DNA of 64,000 bases, taken from the NCBI RefSeq assembly GCF_047495875.1, contig NC_092473.1:12739733-12803732 (forward strand), written 5' to 3'. The stretch comes from Pithys albifrons albifrons (lineage: Eukaryota; Chordata; Aves; Passeriformes; Thamnophilidae). Shown here one piece after another: positions 56,367 through 64,000 of this stretch. Within the stretch, counting starts at the first letter, position 1; each line of letters opens with the position of its first letter. The position numbers were made by a program, and so were the translations under genes. Under the pieces are notes generated by a model. The model searched no databases. It had not been told where the DNA came from and saw nothing but the letters and a program-made list of their open reading frames with translations.

Positions 56367-59300
56367 TATTCTGCCCCTTTTTTGTGTGAAAGGGAGAGAA
56401 AGTCCAGACACTGTGATGCTTTTTCCAGAAAACTGAGAGTTAATTTAGTGACTATTCCAACAATTCTCTTTTCATTATACATATATAATTCAACAAAACT
56501 GGGGATGAGCCATAGCTCAGGTGCTTATGCTCTTCCTTATGTTCTTAATTACATGTCCATAGGGCTTAAAATCCAAGGATCTTTAAACTTTCCTGGCAAA
56601 TGATTTAGTTTCACAGCAACCAATGAGTTATATATTCATATCCATGCTCAACAGAAGATGAGAAGCAGTATTGGGGGGAGAATAAGGGAATATTTATTCC
56701 CCCTTAAAAGGGTTAAAAGTCCAGTTTTCCGTGTAATTCAATATCTAAAAAAAATACTTAATATTTATTTAAAAAACCCAAACAATTGGTAAAATTTAAA
56801 AAAACATGACAGACACTTATAACGTACTGGGTTTTGTTAAAATAAAGGGAGACAGGAGGGAATCTAATCATTATTATTGAAAAAAAGTTCAGATCATTAT
56901 CACCAGAACAAATATTGGAAATAATAATTTTAGTTCAAAAACTTTTGTTAAAATTTTTTTAAAATAAATTGATCAGTCCCATATCTCATCTTTTGCTTAA
57001 AGCACAAGGTCATCTTTCCCCATTTATGCAACAGCAGCATTGCCAATTTATATTCTGATTATTAGACTGAAGGATTTAACATATCTGGAATCTGAAGGAA
57101 TAATGTATCCAATTTGAAATTTAGAAGATGTAAGGAGAGGTGAGTTACTTGGTTTTATGTGTTTGTTTTAAATGGGAAGGTTTCTTGTCTTCTTTATAGG
57201 TCAGCATTTATTCCAATTAAAAAAGTATGCAGATTTTTAATTGAGACAAATTGAAAGCCACTGCAGAATGGGAAGCATTGTTCAACATTTTCTCTCTTTT
57301 TAATCTATACACATTCTTCAAAAGGTCAGGAGGAGAAAACTTGTGCTAAGAGCTGTGCTTAGAGAGAAAATACACCTCACAGAACTAGTAATATTGGGTT
57401 AATTAATAATATAAATGATGTAATGTCTAAAACAAAAGGTTTAGATTAATCCACATAGTTTGAATGGTAAGGGGACAGTTTCCCTGGCTCAGCCATGGCA
57501 GGGAAGGACTCTTAACTTGCCTTGCAGCTCTTGTGCCACCACGGGCTGTGATTCACAGAACCCGAGATGGAAGTGACACCTCTGAACCCAAAACTGTTAC
57601 ATAAGGGAGATGTGTCAAAGGCAGAGGAGGCAGCCCCACTGAGCACCTGCAGGAGATTGGTAGGAAAGCAAGAATTGCTGCCTTCAGGCACACCAAAGAT
57701 CCCTCCCTGCCAAAGAACAGAATCTGAGCTTTCCCAAAGCTGGAAGCTGAACTCATCCTTCTGGAAATGCACCTCCACAGCAGGAACAGGAGTTGGGGCA
57801 TTACAGAGGAGACAGAAAGGAGGTTATGAAACAGGACTTTGCCAAAAGCAACTTGGGCTAAGTCAGAAATTTGATGGAAAAACTATCAGAGCCCGGAGGT
57901 CAGGCTGAGATATTACCATGTTATGCCTTATTTCTCCTTATTGTTTCCCTTAAATAGAAGGAGCTGTAGCCAAACTCATGTGCACAGCTATTCTGCCACA
58001 ACAGCAATGACCATTTCTGAGAGCAGAGCTTTCCCAGGCAGGTTATGAACACATCATATATTCCAAGGGGGAAGAGGGCAGGAGCAGCAGGAAGTGGAGA
58101 GTTCTCAAGTGTTTTTTAACAGCCTGTGAGGCTGAACTGGCCTGTGTGACTCACAGCACAGCCCTGAGCTCACAGAAATCTTCATGTCACACTTGATCAG
58201 GATGTGCGATTTCTCTGTGGCGTGACACTTATAAATTATTTTTTCATCTTTGGGTGTATTTGTTCTCCCAAGCTCTCATGCTCATTTCCTTTTAAACTGT
58301 GTAGCTCCCAAGGGAAGGACACTGAGCATTCCTGTAGGAGAGCTCCAAAGATGCATCTCAATAGTGGTCATATATCACAGAACACTTTACATATGTGAGA
58401 TTAAACATGGCCATAAAACTATATGGCTGCTATTTATTGATCCATAAATGAATACTTGGGTTTGGAATTTTAATATTTCTCTTGGAAACAATGGTGTAGG
58501 TTTCTGGATGCTGTGCTTTCTCACTGCAGGACAACCCTGGGTTAGAATATTAAATACTTTCACATCTATAGGCAGGACTTCCATTCCAATACCCAGATAC
58601 CCACAGACATTACAGGCCATGAAATTTGTAACCATCATTAATTCCCTTGTCATTCATGGAGTTACTTTTGATACACCTGATGTAACAGAATGCAGATACC
58701 ACATCTCAAAATATGCAATGGAAATAGAATTAATTTGAGCTTACATTGGCTGAGTCTAGTTTTTTATCTCTAGATCTAAATTGCCACGATTGTAATAACT
58801 TCCTAAATTTATTACATTGATAGATAATGATCTCTAATAAAATTGAAGGCTGATTTTATGAGACATTGCACTAATTACCTGGTTCAATGTGTTAATTACC
58901 TGATTCTTGTGTAAAACACACCAGGCCCTTGCTGGGCTTACTGGCCTCCATTCATTCACAGAAATATCCCCATGTTATATTTTGTATGTAGGAGGGAAAG
59001 AACAGAGAGATGGAAACAGCCCCTTCATAGAAGGCTGAGAAAAATGTTTGTCTGAGCACTGCACAGTGTTTTAGACTTTTAAGAGTCTAAAAAGTTCTTG
59101 ATAGAACAAAGAAACCATATTTGTCTGTTTATGAGAAGACATCCATTTATGCATTTATCCTATTTTGGCTCACCAAAATATGAAAAACTGCTTATGAACT
59201 TGTTGGCTTAAGCTTCCAGTGAGTAAAACTGTAAATTTTAAGAAACCCTGGTGACTCCTAAATTGGACTTTCAGTGAGACAAAGAAGCAATAATCTTAAG

Positions 59301-61450
59301 AGTATTGGCAGTTGCAGGGAACTACCATTTTATATTAGGATTTAGGGAATTATTTATTCTCCTTGCAACTACTGCATCAGATTCTTATCCTTACATGATG
59401 AAACAAACTAAATTCTATATGCTATTGTGGATCTGTTGAGCTCTTTCTGTACACCAGAATAATTGAGGAATTTAACAGTTACTCACACTAATCCTGAATA
59501 TTTATCCACAACAAAACAGTTCTTTCTCAAAATATACCACCAGACAGTCTTTTACTAATTACATCCCTGTTGTCAGAGACTTGCCTGCCTTTCTTCTGAG
59601 CAGAAGTCATGCACATCTTGTACCTCAGGTCTGATCATTAAAAATTAATGTGTGTGTGGAGTATATTTGCTCACTAATAGGTGATTAAAGGGTTTTTAGC
59701 ACAATCCACTTAACAAACAAGGCAGAACACTTCAGGAATGGTCAGCAATCCATTTCTGGCTGTGCCACCTTCCCAGGGAAAAAGTGTTTCAACAAGACTA
59801 AGGTTTGGGTCTGAAGAGATTAACACATGGCCAACAGGCTGTCAGGAAGGCTGAGAGCTGATTGGAAAACCCTCAGTCTTCTACTGACACATCAGGGAAT
59901 GGGTTTCCTAGGAAGCTTTCTCTCAAATCTTTGTCCTGTTCTGTTCCTACAGAGCCTCTGGTCACTGACAGATGTAACATGCTCCCAAAATGTTGGAGAA
60001 GTTAAAACAGGCAATCTGGTTTTTCTCTGGCTTTTAGTTTTAGAAAGTGGGGTTTTTTATATAAAAATTATTTCAGTAATAGGACATTCTTAAATTAAGT
60101 ACATATTATTTCCAATATGGGAATGAATCAAAAGGAAATAAATATGGAGAACAAAAGGTGAGTGCCTGAGACAACCAAACTGACCTGGCTTTGGGCATGT
60201 GTTTGGGGTCCCTCAAGCAGCTCAGGGTCCACTTTGAGGAAGCACAACAGGAAAGGAACATGAAGTCCTTGTCTGGCTCTGAGACCACGTGCAGGCAAGA
60301 AAGGCAGAAAGGGGAAGGAAACAAAAAGGTTTGCACTTGCAACAGGCATGAAACCTTGAGAGCAATGCTGTCTTTAGTTCTGTCCGCCAGAGAGGAGAGC
60401 AGGACAGAAGGCAGAGCTGGGACCAGCTCCTGGAGCTGCAACAAACTACACAGACCCTGGGCAGGAGCAGCACAGGCCCTTCCCGAGACCTTGGAATGAG
60501 GAGTGGGTCACTAAATGGCTGTCTCTGAGGCCAGCTCTGTCCAGGATGGTATTTCTGGGCATCTCTTTAGTATGTGACTTGGTATCTCAAACATTTGTAA
60601 CTTGGTTAAAATTACTGCTCACTGGACAATCTCTATACACTTTCCAAAGTTGTGTATTTAAAGTGTGCTGCAGTACAAGCAAAATTAACTGTGGTAAATA
60701 ATATCCTGTTGTAATAGTGAACATCCATAAAATATTCTCTGCACAGAGAGTTAATCCAGCACGTGACAGTAACAAAGAGAGTGTCTGGAATCTAATGAAG
60801 GATGAGGAAGAGGGTGGGTAATCCACCAAGTAGGGATAATACAATGTAATTTATTGTTTTATACAGAAGGTCTAGAAAATGTTTCACATTTGGACACATC
60901 CTATGTCTGGAAATACAAGCAAAGTAACTAAGCAATCATGTAATCAAAGGAACTAAGCAAACAGTCAGGATCTGGAGATGGGTACATAAGTTTCAGAAGA
61001 GTTAATCTTGCAAAGACAAGAATATAAGCTGTTAGTAACCAAGAGATGGAGATCTGGCCAAAAGCTGTAGCTCTCCATAGTTCTATATGGACAAGGAAGC
61101 AAAAGAAAAACTTAACAGAAATGGAAGAGTAGTGAAATTGCCTTAAAAGTGATTTCATACATACAGAACACCATTCTGGTCCAAAAACCATTCAGCAGTC
61201 ACAGCCTCAGACCTGCCTGAGGAATTCTCTGGAACTTGATGGCTTCAGAAGGAAGAATGGAGATGACAGCAGGGAGAAGAGAAAGCTCTAAATACGGAAT
61301 CTGCAGGGAATCAAAAAATCATACATGGATATTGCACTTGAGATGATGGAAGTGAAAGGAAAGAATGGAAAAGCAAACCTTGGACATGGAGTGGTGGTGG
61401 AAGGACCAGGAATGATGAAAACACAATGTACAGACAAAGGGGGAGGTTTT

Positions 61451-61478
61451 GTCCTGGTTTCTTGACACAGACCAGGAC
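61451..61478. repeat. Short perfect inverted repeat
   Basis: GTCCTGGT at 61451-61458 and ACCAGGAC at 61471-61478 form an 8-bp stem with a 12-base loop. Function unknown; likely chance. Confidence 0.5.
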
Positions 61479-63810
61479 TTAGTTTACATTTCTAAAGATA
61501 GTGATGGTGTTCTGCTTTCATCAAAAGGTAAGAAATGTGCATTTATTATCAATAGTACTGTAGAGTGCTACAATACCTTCATCTAAGGTTCTCAGCAGTC
61601 ACTACTTTTCCCAAAGAAAGCAGCTCAGTAAAATTGACCTACATATGCAGAAATAAACAGGACTTGAAATTTTATGGAACAGTCACAGACATTCTCACCA
61701 GAGGCAAACAAGAAGTGCCCTCATAAGGCTTAGCACAACTTGATCCTTATTATATTAAAATCAAGGTCCAACCTTTTTTCCATATGGGAAACCATTGTGG
61801 ATGCCTTAGGTATAAGAAACAAAACAAGTATGATAGTAAGTAACAAAAGGCTGAGGAAAGATAAATTAATAAGAAAGAAGAAGTGAGGAGAAAGACTAAG
61901 ATGATGACCTAGTGCTTTCAGCAGAGGCTTTCACTTTGCTGAGCCTGGTCCAAAGTGACAGCTCTGGCTGGGAGTGAGAGCTCGAGTGTTCAGAGCAGTG
62001 GGGAAGGAGAGCTCACTTTTTTATTTTGCTGAGTTGAAAAGTGTCACTTTTCATTTCACTTTTATAGTTGCTGGAGACCATTACTGCTCACCCTGGATTG
62101 GCTTTCCCTGCCCTGCAGAAAGCAAATGCCATCTGAGAACGCAGTAACTGTGTGGTTTATCGGCCCATTACACGGTGCCCCTCCAAAAGCACTGCAGGCT
62201 CATCAGCTTTACATCACTTGGGTGAAGCAGAGCACCAGGGACAGCCACTTTTGTTTATATAAATCTCAACAGCTTGAAAACAGGGAGGCAGGAACACAAT
62301 GTCTGCTGTGACAAGCCCAGAGGAAAGTACGATCAGGACAGGAGACCTTGTAGGAACTTGCTGTCCTTGAAGAGAGGAGGGGGAACTATCAGGAGATGTA
62401 GTGGGATGTGCACATGGTAGAGACACTGGGCAAACCTTATTTCTGGAATATGACATATAGCTCTTTTTAAGCTGAATTCAGAATGTCTCCATTGCTGTGA
62501 GGGGCTGAAGGTAATGCAGTAAGGACAGATTATTTCTGGCATGACCCTGAGAGCAGAGAATGGGGCACTTCAAAGGCCAACTGGTTCTTTTTGGTTACAG
62601 AATTTGAACTAACCCACTGTGAGACTTTCAAAGGAGGAGGCAACTTTGGGTATGATAGCACATCTCTTTTTTTCTAATGGATACTCAGCACTCCTGTGAA
62701 GGGAAGGGAAAGGCAAGGAAGGGAAGAGGAGGAAGAGGAGGAAGCACCCACTATGGGGCTGAAATGGTCAGAAGCAAAGGGGAACTAATTCTGTTATGGA
62801 GCAAAAGACAGTAAGAGAAAATAAGATCAGTCATTGTGTGTAGGTTCAGTGACTGGATGGTACCAGGAATGTGAAGTCAGAGACTGTAGGGTCAGTGCAG
62901 AAACACAACCTGCTCTGCTGCAGCTCCCTGTAACTGAGGGAGGTGGAAATTGTCCCTGAAAACATGACACCATCACTATTAAGGAAGAAGACTAAGACAA
63001 AGTATTCTGGATCTCACTTCTGCAAAGTTTCATGTAGGTCCTTACCCTTCCATTCTGAGAACAGTCCTACTGAAGTGTCAGTGCTTAAAATTAAGGCAAC
63101 TAATAAGTCTTTGCAGGATGAGGATCAAGGATTTTATTTTAAATCCCATGTTAATCTGGGAAGGTGGCTTTATAGGAAAGACATTAGAATAAAGTAGACT
63201 ACAAAGCATATTCCATTAATTCTAGGATCTTAGAACCTATACAAGTATTCATTAGAATTTCTGGTCTTCCTCAAAGTCATCAGAGATTAATGTGATTGCT
63301 GTAGCAAATATCTACAAATATTATTGAGAAATAAAACATTTACATGCATATAAAGCCAGACTAAATTTGATTGCCTTTGTATAGCATCTCCATATTTATA
63401 TTGATATATTTGCTGTCATAAAGTGGTAAAAAGAAGGCACTCATTTCTCTGCATTATTTCCAGTGCTGAATGTATCAGTAGTGTGAAACAGCAAGGTAAA
63501 AGCAGGAGAGAAAGAAGAACATACATCATAAATAGCTGTGCAAATCCAGCCTTTCATCCCATCAAGGGCAAGTCATTAACTATGTTATTATCAATGCAAC
63601 GACACATGCAGAGAAAAGGGGTGGGGTTTGGGGTGGGTTTTTCACATGAAAGATAAAAAGACTCTTTCCAGGGTGTGCTTCTATGGCTGTTTTCACAGCC
63701 TTAAGCAAGTTGCATCAATCCCCCCTGTATTAGGTATCTTCCATTACCTCCACATGGATGCAGAGAGAGTTATCTCAGACATTAGCTTTTTCATTCAGAT
63801 AGTAATGACT

Positions 63811-64000
63811 TGTCCTAGTTCAGCTGGAGGGACCAGCTAACCCTGTGTGGTGGTGATCAAACCTGTGTATTCCACCCCCTCTATTCATTCCCCAAGGACA
63901 ATGGGCCATTAGCAGCAGCTGCCCAGGGAGCCATTATCACTTCACACCCAGCCTGAGGGGGGCGGAGCTGCTAACGGGCCATCAACAGCTCAACAACCCC
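63811..64000 (+). mobile_element. Start of an avian ERV LTR (cut by window edge)
   Basis: TGTCCTAGTTCAGCTGGAGG opens with the TG of retroviral LTRs and resembles the TGTCCTGGTTYAGCTGG start of bird endogenous retrovirus LTRs. The next 190 bases are GC-richer than the flank and include GGGCCATTAGCAGCAGCTGC. Only the first part lies in the window, so orientation, family and any internal region cannot be confirmed. Confidence 0.5.

Larger units (their letters stand above)
51401..63810. other. Upstream non-coding DNA
   Basis: No exon is recognised. In human the next gene on this side is SDK1 (synteny knowledge), but none of its domains is seen. Non-coding first exons of CARD11 could lie here; they cannot be told apart from sequence alone. 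Simple repeats and a CR1 fragment are listed separately, plus a GGAAG-rich run at 62697-62742. Confidence 0.5.

Overview
This window is vertebrate nuclear DNA, almost certainly from a bird. Support comes from a split, highly conserved vertebrate gene with GT-AG introns, at least four CR1 (chicken-repeat-1 LINE) 3' fragments ending in the typical ATTCTATGAT-like tail, a CpG-poor AT-leaning background, and the start of an avian-type ERV LTR at the right edge. The LTR hints at a passerine, but that is only an inference.

The only protein-coding gene I can support is CARD11 (CARMA1/BIMP3), on the minus strand. I placed 24 coding exons by reading splice sites and aligning the translated pieces to the known family order: CARD, coiled coil, serine-rich inhibitory linker, PDZ, SH3, guanylate-kinase-like domain. 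The joined frame stays open from an ATG at 51119-51121 to the TAA at 7867-7869, 3,501 nt or 1,166 codons plus stop; human CARD11 has 1,154 residues. All exon phases match. The 23 exons from the CARD to the stop lie in 7.9-31.0 kb. A tiny first coding segment lies 20 kb upstream at 51.1 kb.

Layout: 1-6.6 kb, downstream intergenic DNA with no recognisable gene; 6.6-7.87 kb, probable 3' UTR with candidate poly(A) signals; 7.87-31.0 kb, the CARD11 exon cluster with one CR1 copy inside intron 8; 31.0-51.1 kb, the long intron 1, holding CR1 remnants, purine-rich tracts, old transposon-like pieces and a compact regulatory candidate (AP-1/IRF composite, CCAAT box and CpG cluster near 37.1 kb); 51.1-51.4 kb, the start-codon exon and a possible promoter; 51.4-64 kb, upstream non-coding DNA with a (TAA)n microsatellite, a CR1 fragment and the cut LTR.

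The single gene product is the scaffold that links antigen-receptor and PKC signalling to BCL10-MALT1 and NF-kB in lymphocytes. I found no new gene system, CRISPR array, operon or RNA gene. The most useful leads are the distant start-codon exon with two candidate starts, an in-frame alternative donor in exon 8, an enlarged serine-rich linker, and the intron 1 regulatory candidate.
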